DNA of 64,000 nt from Cryobacterium sp. (GTDB taxonomy: Bacteria; Actinomycetota; Actinomycetes; Actinomycetales; Microbacteriaceae): positions 62,001-126,000 of the forward strand of contig NZ_JAODBG010000119.1 in assembly GCF_025463825.1 (NCBI RefSeq). Direction: 5' to 3'. Positions 54,216 to 61,886 of the stretch are shown piece by piece. The notes beneath the pieces are model-generated. The model had not been told where the DNA came from. It did not search any database and saw nothing but the letters and a program-made list of their open reading frames with translations. Both the position numbers and the translations under genes were made by a program. Within the stretch, counting starts at the first letter, position 1, and each line of letters opens with the position of its first letter.

Positions 54216-55064
54216 TCACACCGCGGCGAGCGCGCCCTGAACGATGCGTTCCTCGCCGGCGTAGATCACCATGGAGTCGCCGCGGAGGAACCCGACGAGG
54301 GTCATGCCCACCTCGGCGGCGAACTCCGCCGACAGCGACGACGGCGCCGACACGGCGGCGAGCACCGGGATGCCGGCCATCAGCGCCTTCTGCGTCAACT
54401 CGAAACTGGCCCGGCTGGACACCATCAGCACCGTCCCGCGGAGCGGCAACAGGTTCTCCTTGACCGCCCAGCCGATCACCTTGTCGACGGCGTTGTGCCG
54501 GCCCACGTCTTCCCGCAGTGCGAGCATCTCGCCGGTCTCGGCGGTGAACAGGGCGGCCGCGTGGATGCCGCCGGTCTTCTCGAACACCGCCTGCGCCTCG
54601 CGGAGCTTGTCGGGGAAGGTGGTGAGCAGTTCCGCGTCGACTCGCACGGCATCCGCCCGCACGTCCCAGGTGGACTTGGTCCGCACCGCGTCGATGCTCT
54701 CCTTGCCGCACAGGCCGCAGGAGCTGTTGGTGAGGAGGTTGCGCTCCTGGCTCGGGGACGGCGGTGTGACACCGGGCGCCAGGTGCAGGTCGAGCACGTT
54801 GTAGGTGTTCACGCCCTCGGCGGTGGCGCCGGCGCAGTACCGGGCGGCGGCGAGGTGTTCGCCGGCACTGATGATGCCCTCGGAGACCAGGAAGCCCGCG
54901 GCGAGGTCCACGTCGTGGCCGGGGGTGCGCATGGTCACGGCGAGGGAGCGCCCGTTGACCCGCATCTCGAGCGGTTCCTCGGCCGCGAGCACGTCTTCGC
55001 GGCGGATGGGCGGCTGGCCGATCGTCAGCCGGGTGATCTTGCGTCGCGCTGTGACTCTACCCAT
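54216..55064 (-). CDS. fdhD: Formate dehydrogenase accessory sulfurtransferase FdhD
   Basis: The 282-aa protein has the cysteine pair C116/C119 in SSCGLCGKESI that carries sulfur from IscS to the molybdenum cofactor of formate-dehydrogenase-like enzymes. Other conserved parts: EEPLEMRVNG, REDVGRHNAVDKVIG. GAGGAGG lies 5 nt before the ATG. It survives beside a decayed YdeP-type oxidoreductase, so its client must now be elsewhere. Confidence 0.94.
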   Translation of the reverse strand: MGRVTARRKITRLTIGQPPIRREDVLAAEEPLEMRVNGRSLAVTMRTPGHDVDLAAGFLVSEGIISAGEHLAAARYCAGATAEGVNTYNVLDLHLAPGVTPPSPSQERNLLTNSSCGLCGKESIDAVRTKSTWDVRADAVRVDAELLTTFPDKLREAQAVFEKTGGIHAAALFTAETGEMLALREDVGRHNAVDKVIGWAVKENLLPLRGTVLMVSSRASFELTQKALMAGIPVLAAVSAPSSLSAEFAAEVGMTLVGFLRGDSMVIYAGEERIVQGALAAV

Positions 55065-55156
55065 GGTGGCCCTCCTCGAGCGTGTGCCGCCAGCGGTTCC
55101 GGGTGCCGCCAGCCCCTCCTCCGAGCCTAATCCTCCCGCCCGCACTTCCGCCGCTC

Positions 55157-55240
55157 TCTCGCGAAAGGTCACCCTCGCGAACGCGGGAGTGTGGCTGCCT
55201 CCGGTGCCGCGAAGCCGCCACACGACCGCTCTCGCGAGAA
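55157..55240. repeat. Palindromic intergenic element, copy 2
   Basis: Lies in the 196-bp divergent gap between fdhD and the ThiF-like gene. Its right part (55210-55236) matches 24 of 27 bases of the element at 48924-48950, and it has TCTCGCGA at both ends and a GTGTGGC/GCCACAC inner dyad. Confidence 0.6.
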
Positions 55241-55248
55241 ATGGCGCG

Positions 55249-55254
55249 TACCGT
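55249..55254 (+). promoter_or_regulatory. -10 hexamer of the ThiF-like gene
   Basis: TACCGT ends 6 nt before the ATG at 55261; no ribosome site. Confidence 0.5.
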
Positions 55255-55260
55255 TGACGC

Positions 55261-56085
55261 ATGGCACTTCCCCCACTCCTCGAGCCCACCGGCCCGCTCA
55301 GCCCCACCGAAACCGCGCGCCTGGAACAGGTACAGAACCTGCCGCAGCTGCGGCTGCCGCCGATCGACGAGCTCGGGCACCGGCGCCTCGCGGCCGCCCG
55401 GGTGCTGGTGCTCGGCACGTCTGGGCTCAGCGCGCCCGCGCTCCGTTCCCTGGCCGCCGCCGGCGTGGGCACGATCGGGCTGGCCGACGTCGGCCCGCTG
55501 GATGTCGACGGCCTGGTGCTGGCGACCACCACCATCCTCACCCTCTCTCCCGACACCGCCGTCAGCGCACACGATGAGGAACTCACGGCCGAGTCGGCGC
55601 CGCGCATCCTCGGCGGCTACGACCTGATCATCGACGGCAGCGACCTGAGCCCGCAACCGTTCCTGGTGGGCGACACCTGCGCCGCGCGCGGTCTGCCGCT
55701 GGTGTGGGGGTCGGTGGCGCGCGGCAACGCCGAACTGTCGGTGTTCTGGTCCAGCCCGCCGCGCCGGAGCGGCCAGCGCGCCACCCGGTTGCGGGACTTC
55801 TTCGCCGCCGGCCCGGACGCCCTGGCATCCCGCCCGGCCGACCCCGGGGTGCTCGGGGCGTTGCGCGGGCAGGCCGGCGCGCTCCTGGCCGCGGAAGCCA
55901 TCCGGCTCGTCACCGGCACCGGCGAGCCGCTGATCGGCCGCGTGCTCACCATCGACGCCGATACCGGCCGGTTCGACGCCGTCCCGCTGCCCGTGGCGCA
56001 GCCCGGCGATGCCACGATGGGAACCGACGACGCCGCACCCGGCAGCGCCGCCGCCGAAAGCCCGGTCCCCGAGGAGAACTCATGA
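55261..56085 (+). CDS. ThiF/MoeB-like adenylyltransferase homologue, divergent
   Basis: The 274-aa protein has an E1-like Rossmann fold: VLVLGTSGLSAPALRSLAAA (in place of G-x-G-G-L-G) near 48-67, IGLADVGPLDVDGL near 72-85, YDLIIDGSDL near 119-128. The CxxC zinc pairs of MoeB/ThiF are absent, and the catalytic Cys region is not obvious, so enzyme activity is doubtful. It may serve molybdenum-cofactor or thiamine sulfur transfer. It overlaps the DUF6457 gene (ATGA). Confidence 0.75.
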   Translation: MALPPLLEPTGPLSPTETARLEQVQNLPQLRLPPIDELGHRRLAAARVLVLGTSGLSAPALRSLAAAGVGTIGLADVGPLDVDGLVLATTTILTLSPDTAVSAHDEELTAESAPRILGGYDLIIDGSDLSPQPFLVGDTCAARGLPLVWGSVARGNAELSVFWSSPPRRSGQRATRLRDFFAAGPDALASRPADPGVLGALRGQAGALLAAEAIRLVTGTGEPLIGRVLTIDADTGRFDAVPLPVAQPGDATMGTDDAAPGSAAAESPVPEENS

Positions 56086-56357
56086 GCACGAACGTCCCGC
56101 TGCCGCCCGAGGCCCTCGACGAGTGGCTGGCCGCCCTCGCGGAGCGGCTCGGCATCGACGCGGAGTTAGTGCCCACCGGGTTGCTACTCGACGTGGCCCG
56201 CGACGTGGCCCACAACGTGGCTCGCCCGGCGGCCCCGTTGAGCCTGTTCCTGGTGGGGCTGGCCGCGGCCCGGTCCGGCGGCAGCGCCGAGGACATCGTC
56301 GCGGCGAGCGCCGCCGCGACCGACCTCGCGCTGAGCTGGCCGGCCGCACCGCGGTAG
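56082..56357 (+). CDS. DUF6457 small protein
   Basis: The 91-aa helical protein (LDEWLAALAERLGIDAEL ... VARDVAHNVARPAAPLSLFL) matches a domain usually found alone or fused to MobA molybdenum-cofactor guanylyltransferases in Actinobacteria. Its start overlaps the ThiF-like stop, indicating one operon with a molybdenum-cofactor theme. Confidence 0.75.
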   Translation: MSTNVPLPPEALDEWLAALAERLGIDAELVPTGLLLDVARDVAHNVARPAAPLSLFLVGLAAARSGGSAEDIVAASAAATDLALSWPAAPR

Positions 56358-56415
56358 CGCGCCCCACGGCATCCGCCGAGTCGCCCGCCTGCGGACGAAC
56401 GGGGCAACGGCGGGG

Positions 56416-56751
56416 TCAGGGGCGGCGCTTGGCGACGGTGAGCAGGATGGCGGCGTCCTCTTCGGCCTCGAGGCTGTGCCGGGCATCGGGCACGATGAGC
56501 AGGTCGCCCGTGCGCGCCTGCCAGGAATCCTCCCCCACGATCAGGCGTACCCGCCCGGTCACCACGTAGACGGTGGTGTCGCCGGGGCTGGCGTGCTCGG
56601 CCAGGACGGTGCCCTTGCTCAGGCCGATGACGGTCTGGCGCAGGACCTTCTCGTGCCCGCCGAAAACGGTGTCGGCCGCGCGGCCGCTGCTGGCGGCGGT
56701 GGCCGCGGCGAGTTGCTGCCGGGCGAGGGCGTCAATCGAGATCTTCTGCAT
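56416..56751 (-). CDS. Cupin-domain protein
   Basis: The 111-aa protein has a single cupin barrel (VLAEHASPGDTTVYVVTGRV ... GDLLIVPDARHSLEAEEDA). It keeps only some of the usual His/Glu metal ligands (a His in AEHASPG and one in DARHSLE). Such small cupins bind metals or ligands; no role is evident. Confidence 0.8.
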   Translation of the reverse strand: MQKISIDALARQQLAAATAASSGRAADTVFGGHEKVLRQTVIGLSKGTVLAEHASPGDTTVYVVTGRVRLIVGEDSWQARTGDLLIVPDARHSLEAEEDAAILLTVAKRRP

Positions 56752-56806
56752 GCCGCCAGCGTACGACTCCGACGCCGGTCCGGGTCGAATTGCCCTCTTT
56801 CGGACG

Positions 56807-56851
56807 AGTTGCCCCGGTACACCGGGGCAACTGGTCCGCACCGGGGCAACT
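56807..56851. repeat. Inverted repeat plus extra half copy
   Basis: AGTTGCCCCGGT-AC-ACCGGGGCAACT forms a perfect 12-bp stem, and ACCGGGGCAACT recurs at 56840-56851. It lies just after the ohrR-type stop and may terminate that gene. Confidence 0.6.
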
Positions 56852-56861
56852 GCGCGCGACG

Positions 56862-57320
56862 CTAGGGCGCCGGGTTCGACGCCCGAATGACCTCGTTGAG
56901 GGTGTCCCGCAGCACGATCAGGCTCTCCGGGGACATCTCCAGCGTGCGCGCCACCCGCGCCGGGATGGTCTCGGCGATGGCGCGCAGCTGCTGGCCATGC
57001 TCGGTCAGCGTCACCTGCAGCGCCCGCTCGTCGGTCGTCGAGCGCTCCCGGCGGATGTGCCCGGTCGCCTCGAGCCGTTTGAGCAACGGCGACAGGGTCG
57101 CCGGCTCCAGCCGCAGCGCGTCGGCCAGACTCCGCAGGGTGCGCGGGTTCTGCTCCCATAGCGCCAGCATCACCAGGTACTGCGGATGCGTGAGGCCGAG
57201 TGGCTCGAGGATCGGCTTGTACAGGGCCACCGTGGTGCGCGCCGCCACGGTCAGGGCGAAGCAGACCTGGTTCTCCAACGCGAGCAGGTTCGGTTCGGTC
57301 GTCGTTGCCGGGTTCGTCAT
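56862..57320 (-). CDS. MarR-family regulator, OhrR-like
   Basis: The 152-aa protein has the MarR winged helix (LRLEPATLSPLLKRLEATGH, DERALQVTLTEHGQQL) and OhrR-like features: the redox Cys in NQVCFALTVAAR (about C21) and LEPLGLTHPQYLVMLALWE. OhrR senses organic peroxides through that Cys. The ATG at 57320 has AAGGG upstream and leaves the 57334-57347 palindrome in the 5' region; an ATG at 57350 would bury it in the gene. Confidence 0.87.
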   Translation of the reverse strand: MTNPATTTEPNLLALENQVCFALTVAARTTVALYKPILEPLGLTHPQYLVMLALWEQNPRTLRSLADALRLEPATLSPLLKRLEATGHIRRERSTTDERALQVTLTEHGQQLRAIAETIPARVARTLEMSPESLIVLRDTLNEVIRASNPAP

Positions 57321-57333
57321 CCACGTGCCCTTC

Positions 57334-57347
57334 GTTAGTGCGCTAAC
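57334..57347. promoter_or_regulatory. MarR/OhrR-type operator 1
   Basis: GTTAGTGCGCTAAC is a perfect GTTAG/CTAAC palindrome in front of the regulator gene, 29 bp from operator 2. Confidence 0.7.
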
Positions 57348-57362
57348 CATTTCGCGGTTTTA

Positions 57363-57376
57363 GTTAGTACACTAAC
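57363..57376. promoter_or_regulatory. MarR/OhrR-type operator 2 over a -10 box
   Basis: GTTAGTACACTAAC repeats the palindrome and overlaps TACACT (57368-57373), which ends 7 nt before the ATG at 57381. Binding would block that promoter. Confidence 0.7.
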
Positions 57377-57380
57377 AAGT

Positions 57381-57620
57381 ATGACAGCGAAGAAACGCAG
57401 ACCGACTATCAAGGAAGCCGGCGGGTTCACCGCGTGGCTGAACGGTCGCCTGTTGCCGATTATCGGCCCGCCGCCACTGGGCCCCTACGACGACGAGGTC
57501 CCCGTGCAGGAGCGCCCGGTGGCCCGCTGCCCGCTCTGCGGAGCCCCCATGGCCGAGCACGACATCGACCGCAGCGGCGAACGTACCCAGCTGCGCTGTC
57601 CCCTTCCCACGGTCGACTAG
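57381..57620 (+). CDS. Small protein with a CPLCG zinc-ribbon-like motif
   Basis: The 79-aa protein has a basic start, a proline-rich middle (IIGPPPLGPYDDEVP) and CPLCGAPMAEHDIDRS...RCP, which could bind zinc with the two Cys pairs (one pair is only C-x2-C plus single Cys). Function unknown. It is divergent from, and probably repressed by, the MarR-type regulator whose operator covers its -10. Confidence 0.72.
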   Translation: MTAKKRRPTIKEAGGFTAWLNGRLLPIIGPPPLGPYDDEVPVQERPVARCPLCGAPMAEHDIDRSGERTQLRCPLPTVD

Positions 57621-57767
57621 GTCGCAGCCGACCCCCGCGGCCAGGGTACGCGGGTGCGGCGCCGTTGCGCGGGTGGCGCGCCACCCGCGCCACGGCGCTT
57701 GACCCGGGCGGCGCATCCGTCACCCGCGCAACGGCGCTTGACCCGCGCGGCGCATCCGTCACCGGCG
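57621..57767. other. Intergenic GC-rich repeats
   Basis: Holds a 24-bp perfect palindrome and a 39-bp tandem duplication between converging genes; no gene is visible. Confidence 0.6.
57667..57690. repeat. 24-bp perfect palindrome
   Basis: GCGCGGGTGGCG is followed immediately by its reverse complement CGCCACCCGCGC. Confidence 0.75.
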
Positions 57768-57769
57768 TC
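57692..57769. repeat. 39-bp direct duplication
   Basis: Copies at 57692-57730 and 57731-57769 share about 36 of 39 bases (ACGGCGCTTGACCCG...GCATCCGTCACC). The second copy reaches the serine hydrolase stop. Confidence 0.75.
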
Positions 57770-58775
57770 AGAACTGGGCGTCGATCTCCACCACGAGATC
57801 CCAGGCGCCCTCTTCGGCGTTGCTGAGCACCACGACGTCCAGGCCCGACTTCGGGTAGTGCCGTAGGATGCCGCTGGCACCGGCGTTGACGCCGTCCTTG
57901 TAGTACGAGCGCACCGTGCCGTTGTCGTCGAGGTCGAACTCGAGGCCGAAGCCGTACTTCACGTCGTCGTCATAGTCCACCTGCGGGGTGAAGAACTCCT
58001 CGGTGTACTCCTTGGAGAGCAACTGGCCGCCGCGCACCGCATTGAGGAAATTCATCAGGTCCCCGGCCGTCGTGTGCGCGCCGCTGTCGGGTGAGCCGAT
58101 CGCCGGCGAGCTGTAGATGTTCGAGATCCAGCTGCCGTCCTCGCGGCGGTCCCAGCCCTCGGCCACCCGGTCCACGGCGTCCCGGCGGTCGAAGAAGCCG
58201 GAGTCGGCCATGCCCGAGCGGGCGAAAACCTCCTCGCGCACGTAGTCGCGGTAGGTCAGGCCCGACACCTTCTCCACCGCCAGGCCGGCGAGGATGTAGC
58301 CGACGTTGCAGTCTTCGACCTGCACTCCGGGCGGGGCCAGTCTAGGCTTGTCGGCGAACAGCGGCAGGAAGTCGCGGGTTTCGACCAGCGAGTAGTTGGG
58401 CGTCGCCGCCCAGAACGCGTCGTAGTCCTCACCGGCTTCCTCATCGACGTCGTCGGCGATACCACTCGTGTGGGTGAGCAGATGCAGCAGGGTGACGTCG
58501 GTGCCGATGCTGCTGCCGCCGAGGTCCACATACTCGTGGATCGAGGCCTCAAGGTCGAGCCGGCCGGCATCCACCTGCTGCAGCACGGCGACGCTGGTGA
58601 AGAGCTTGGTGATCGACGCGGTGTCGAACCGGGTGTCCAGGGTGTTGGGCACCTTCCAGCGGGGGGTGGCGAACCCCCGGGCCGCCTCGAAGACGGTGCG
58701 GTCGCCATCGCGCACCAGCACCACTCCGGAAAAGTCGCTGTTGTCGAGAAAGGTCTGTATTGCCTGGGTATCCAC
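57768..58775 (-). CDS. Serine hydrolase, beta-lactamase class C-like
   Basis: The 335-aa protein has the S-x-x-K nucleophile motif in ASITKLFTS near 53-61; the Y-x-N element appears as CNVGY near 157-161, and the third motif is unclear (HxG-like SGILRHY is a candidate). No signal peptide, so it is cytosolic. Members include esterases and peptidases rather than true beta-lactamases. A TACGCT hexamer ends 6 nt before the GTG start. Confidence 0.85.
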   Translation of the reverse strand: MDTQAIQTFLDNSDFSGVVLVRDGDRTVFEAARGFATPRWKVPNTLDTRFDTASITKLFTSVAVLQQVDAGRLDLEASIHEYVDLGGSSIGTDVTLLHLLTHTSGIADDVDEEAGEDYDAFWAATPNYSLVETRDFLPLFADKPRLAPPGVQVEDCNVGYILAGLAVEKVSGLTYRDYVREEVFARSGMADSGFFDRRDAVDRVAEGWDRREDGSWISNIYSSPAIGSPDSGAHTTAGDLMNFLNAVRGGQLLSKEYTEEFFTPQVDYDDDVKYGFGLEFDLDDNGTVRSYYKDGVNAGASGILRHYPKSGLDVVVLSNAEEGAWDLVVEIDAQF

Positions 58776-58781
58776 CCTTCG

Positions 58782-58787
58782 AGCGTA
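58782..58787 (-). promoter_or_regulatory. -10 hexamer of the serine hydrolase gene
   Basis: TACGCT on the minus strand ends 6 nt before the GTG at 58775. Confidence 0.45.
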
Positions 58788-58832
58788 GCGAACGGCGGCC
58801 GGTCACGCGGTGCCGGATCCGGCGGCGGCGGG

Positions 58833-59432
58833 TCAGTCGGTGCTGCGGGTACGCTTGGCCAGGGCCTTGAGGTCGATCGCCGCGACGGCACGCATCCGCT
58901 CGGCACGCGCAGCCGCGTAGCCGGGCTGGCGCGGGTCGATCCTCTGGGCCAGGAGCCGGGTGGCGAGCGCCTCGTTGATCTCCTGCAGGGCATCCGCCCG
59001 CGCCTTATCCACCAGCTCGGCCACCCGCTCGTCGTCGGCGGCAAGGACGCGCAGCCGCTCGGCGACGTGATCGTGCAGGGTGCGCCGGCGGCCGAGCCGG
59101 ATGACGTCGCGGCGTTTGTTCTCCACCTCCCGGCCCTTCCCGGTCTTGGTGGTGCGGGACAGGTAGGACCCGAGCCGTTCGACCCGGGTGGAATCCTCAT
59201 CGTTCTGCCGGGCGACCTCGTGCAGTTCCCGCCGGGCCAGGGCCGCGTAGTCCGCGTCCGCGTAGTCGGTGTGCTCCCGCAGGGCACCCACGATGATGCG
59301 GTTCTTCAGCGCCATCCGCACGGCGGCGAGGGCGATGAGCATGCCCTCGTCCACGATCCGCTCGGTGGAGGGCGTGGGGGCGCGGGCGGCGGCGGTGCCG
59401 TCATCGGTCTCGTGCGAACCATTCGTGCCCAC
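58833..59432 (-). CDS. Conserved actinobacterial protein, function unknown
   Basis: The 199-aa protein is helical and highly charged (ERIVDEGMLIALAAVRMALK ... DADYAALARRELHEVARQND). Similar proteins occur across Microbacteriaceae, often with misleading names, and have no shown function. The GTG at 59432 is used, with CATACT 6 nt further upstream. Confidence 0.65.
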   Translation of the reverse strand: MGTNGSHETDDGTAAARAPTPSTERIVDEGMLIALAAVRMALKNRIIVGALREHTDYADADYAALARRELHEVARQNDEDSTRVERLGSYLSRTTKTGKGREVENKRRDVIRLGRRRTLHDHVAERLRVLAADDERVAELVDKARADALQEINEALATRLLAQRIDPRQPGYAAARAERMRAVAAIDLKALAKRTRSTD

Positions 59433-59500
59433 ACATTAAGTATGGCTCATCGCAAGGTCCGAAAACGGGGCACCCGAGGGCTGCCGGCCCGCCGGTCCGG

Positions 59501-60817
59501 TCAGAGCGCGAACAGGGCGGCGGCACCCTGGGCGAGCGAGAAGATCAGCAGCCCGGCGAGCGAGCCGACAACGGTGCCGTTGATGCGGATGAACTGCAGG
59601 TCCTTGCCCACCTGCAGTTCGATTTTCTCGGTGGTCTCGGCCGGGTCCCAGCGCTCCACGGTCTCGGTGATCACGCCGGCGATCTCGTGCCGGTACTTCT
59701 GCAGCACGTAGCCAGCCGCATCCGCCAGCCAGCGGTCGATGCGGGTGCCGAGGTGCTCGTCGCCGGCCAGCCGCGCACCCACGTCGAGCACCGTGGAGGT
59801 GATACCGGTGCGTAGCGCGCTCTCCGGGTCGGCCAGGGCCACGACCAGCGATTCCTTGAGCGACTCCCAGGCCTCGCCGGCGAATTCGCGCAGCTTGGCA
59901 TTGTCGACCAGTTCGAGCTTGAGCATCTCGACCCGCTCGATCATCGGCGCATCGTGCTGCAGGTCGTCCATCAGCTCGGCCAGGTAATGATCGATGGCCT
60001 CGCGCAGCGGATGCTCGGGGGTGCCCTGCACCGTCGACACGAACACCAGGACCTCCCGGTAGGCCCTGTCGTCGACCATCTCGCCGACGAAGCCGGGCAG
60101 CCAGCGCGGCAGCCGGGTGGACACGGACTGGCCGAACGCCTCCGGGTGGGTCTCCAGCCAGCTCTGCGCCTTCTCGAGCAGCAGGTCCACGGCGGCGTGG
60201 TGCCGGCCCGCGGCGACCAGATGCTCGCCGAGCCGGCCCAGGCTGGGGCCCCACTGGGGCTCCAACAGGTGCTCGCGAGCGACACCCTCGAGCAGGTCCT
60301 TGATGTCGTCGTCACTGAGCAGGTCGAGCAGTCCGGTGCCGGCGTGCGAGATCTCGTCGGTGAGCCGACCTGCGTTGCCGGGCTGCGACAGCCAGGCGCC
60401 GAGCCGGCGAGAGATCCCGATCGATTCCAGCTTGCCGCGCACCACCGCGTCGGAGAGGAAGTTCGACTCCACGAACTCGCCCAGGCTCGCGCCGATCTCG
60501 TCCTTGCGGTTGGCGATGATGTTGGTGTGCGGGATGCGCAGCCCCAGCGGGTAGCGGAACAACGCCGTGACCGCGAACCAGTCCGCGATCGCCCCGACCA
60601 TGCCGCCCTCTGCGGCGGCGCGCACATACTCCAGCCACGGGTAGCGCTCCTCCAGGGCGAAGGACACGGCGAAGATCACCGCCATCGCCAGCAGCAGGCC
60701 CAGCGCCAGCCGCTTCATGCCGACGAGGGCGATCCGACGCTCCTCGTCGGCGGCGCTCAGCGGCGCCCGGGTTCCGCTCTGATGCGGGGTGGGAGTGCTC
60801 AGGGAGGGCAATGCCAT
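59501..60817 (-). CDS. DUF445 membrane-associated protein
   Basis: The 438-aa protein has membrane segments near 37-55 and at the C-terminus (GSLAGLLIFSLAQGAAALF), with a long helical middle and the DUF445 core (GGMVGAIADWFAVTALFR ... IPHTNIIANRKDEIG) near 70-110. Some DUF445 proteins affect septum formation or envelope; role here unknown. Confidence 0.88.
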   Translation of the reverse strand: MALPSLSTPTPHQSGTRAPLSAADEERRIALVGMKRLALGLLLAMAVIFAVSFALEERYPWLEYVRAAAEGGMVGAIADWFAVTALFRYPLGLRIPHTNIIANRKDEIGASLGEFVESNFLSDAVVRGKLESIGISRRLGAWLSQPGNAGRLTDEISHAGTGLLDLLSDDDIKDLLEGVAREHLLEPQWGPSLGRLGEHLVAAGRHHAAVDLLLEKAQSWLETHPEAFGQSVSTRLPRWLPGFVGEMVDDRAYREVLVFVSTVQGTPEHPLREAIDHYLAELMDDLQHDAPMIERVEMLKLELVDNAKLREFAGEAWESLKESLVVALADPESALRTGITSTVLDVGARLAGDEHLGTRIDRWLADAAGYVLQKYRHEIAGVITETVERWDPAETTEKIELQVGKDLQFIRINGTVVGSLAGLLIFSLAQGAAALFAL

Positions 60818-60886
60818 GGGTCTGGTCGTTCCTCGTCGGTCCGGGGGCGCCGTTCAACGCGCTCCCGCCACCCTAAGCCGGGTCGC

Positions 60887-61836
60887 TCAGTCGGCGAAAC
60901 CCGCCGGGGCGATTCCCCAGCGAACCACCCATTCCTCGCCGGGTGCCAGCCAGCGAAGGCCCCGGCCGGAGTTGAAGGCATCCGCCGGCGCCGTCATCGG
61001 CTCGATCGCGACGGCCTGGCCCAGCCGGGTGGTGTCGCCGGTGCGCACCGGGAAGATGCGGGGGGTGAAGACCTGCACATCAGCCATGTTGTCGTCGCCC
61101 CACAGGGTGACCCGGCGGCCGTCCGGCGCGGTCAGCGAGTGTTCGCCGCGGCCGTCCTGGCTGATGACGCCGCCGAACCCGTCGTCCAGGTCTAGGTCGC
61201 CGACCCGCGCGCCGGCGCGCAGGTCGAAGCGGGTGCCGGCCACCGGGGTCTCACCGATCGGGTTGAGCCGGTGGTCGACGTCGATGTGGCTGGTGGCGGC
61301 CAGAGTGAGCACCAGGTCTTCGGTGGGCACGTCACCGATCTTGAGGTACGGGTGCGTGCCGAGCGCCACCGGGGCGTCGTCGCCGCCGGCGTTGCTGATG
61401 GTGTGGGTGACGGCCAGGCCGTCGGCGGTGAGGGTGTAAGTGACCGTGGTGTCGAGCTGGTACGGGTAGCCGACCTGCGGGTACACCGTGGCCAGCAGGG
61501 TTACCGACTCGGCGCTCTGCGCCGCCGGCCGGTACGCGGTCACCGCGAGCAGGCCGTGGATCGCGTTCATCAGCACCGGTTCGGTGATCGCGAGCAGGTG
61601 CCGCACGCCACCGTGGGTCCAGATGCCGTCCCGGATGCGGTTGGGCCAGGGCACCAGGACGGTCCCGGCACCCAGCGGCGGCACCCGGTCGGCGGCGAAG
61701 CCCTCCACTAGGTCTTGCCGTTCAGCGCATAGTCACGCAGCCCCGCGGCGACCTCGGTGATGGTCGCGGTGGCCGGTCCCTGCGGCGTGTCCATGCTGAG
61801 CAGGTACTGGGTTCCGGTGGCAGCGGGCAGCGGCAT
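60887..61836 (-). pseudogene. galM: Aldose 1-epimerase, split by a frameshift
   Basis: From ATG 61836 (AAAGG 5 nt upstream) the frame gives MPLPAATGTQYLLSM...GLRDYALNGK and stops at TAG near 61711. The rest of the epimerase (LVEGFAADRVPPLGAG, VPWPNRIRDG, HGLLAVTAYR, ALGTHPYLK, QVFTPRIF) continues in another frame to 60887. One missing base in the GACC/ACCC run restores a normal 316-aa galactose mutarotase. Alternatively the second part could start at the GTG in TAGTG. The rest of the Leloir set follows. Confidence 0.75.
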
Positions 61837-61886
61837 GGCGGCCTTTCGGGTTGGATGGTTCGTGAGGCGGGGTCGGTCGGCGCGAA

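Noticed and set aside
57768-58775. Antibiotic-resistance beta-lactamase
   Set aside because: No signal peptide and altered second and third motifs; better described as a cytosolic serine hydrolase.
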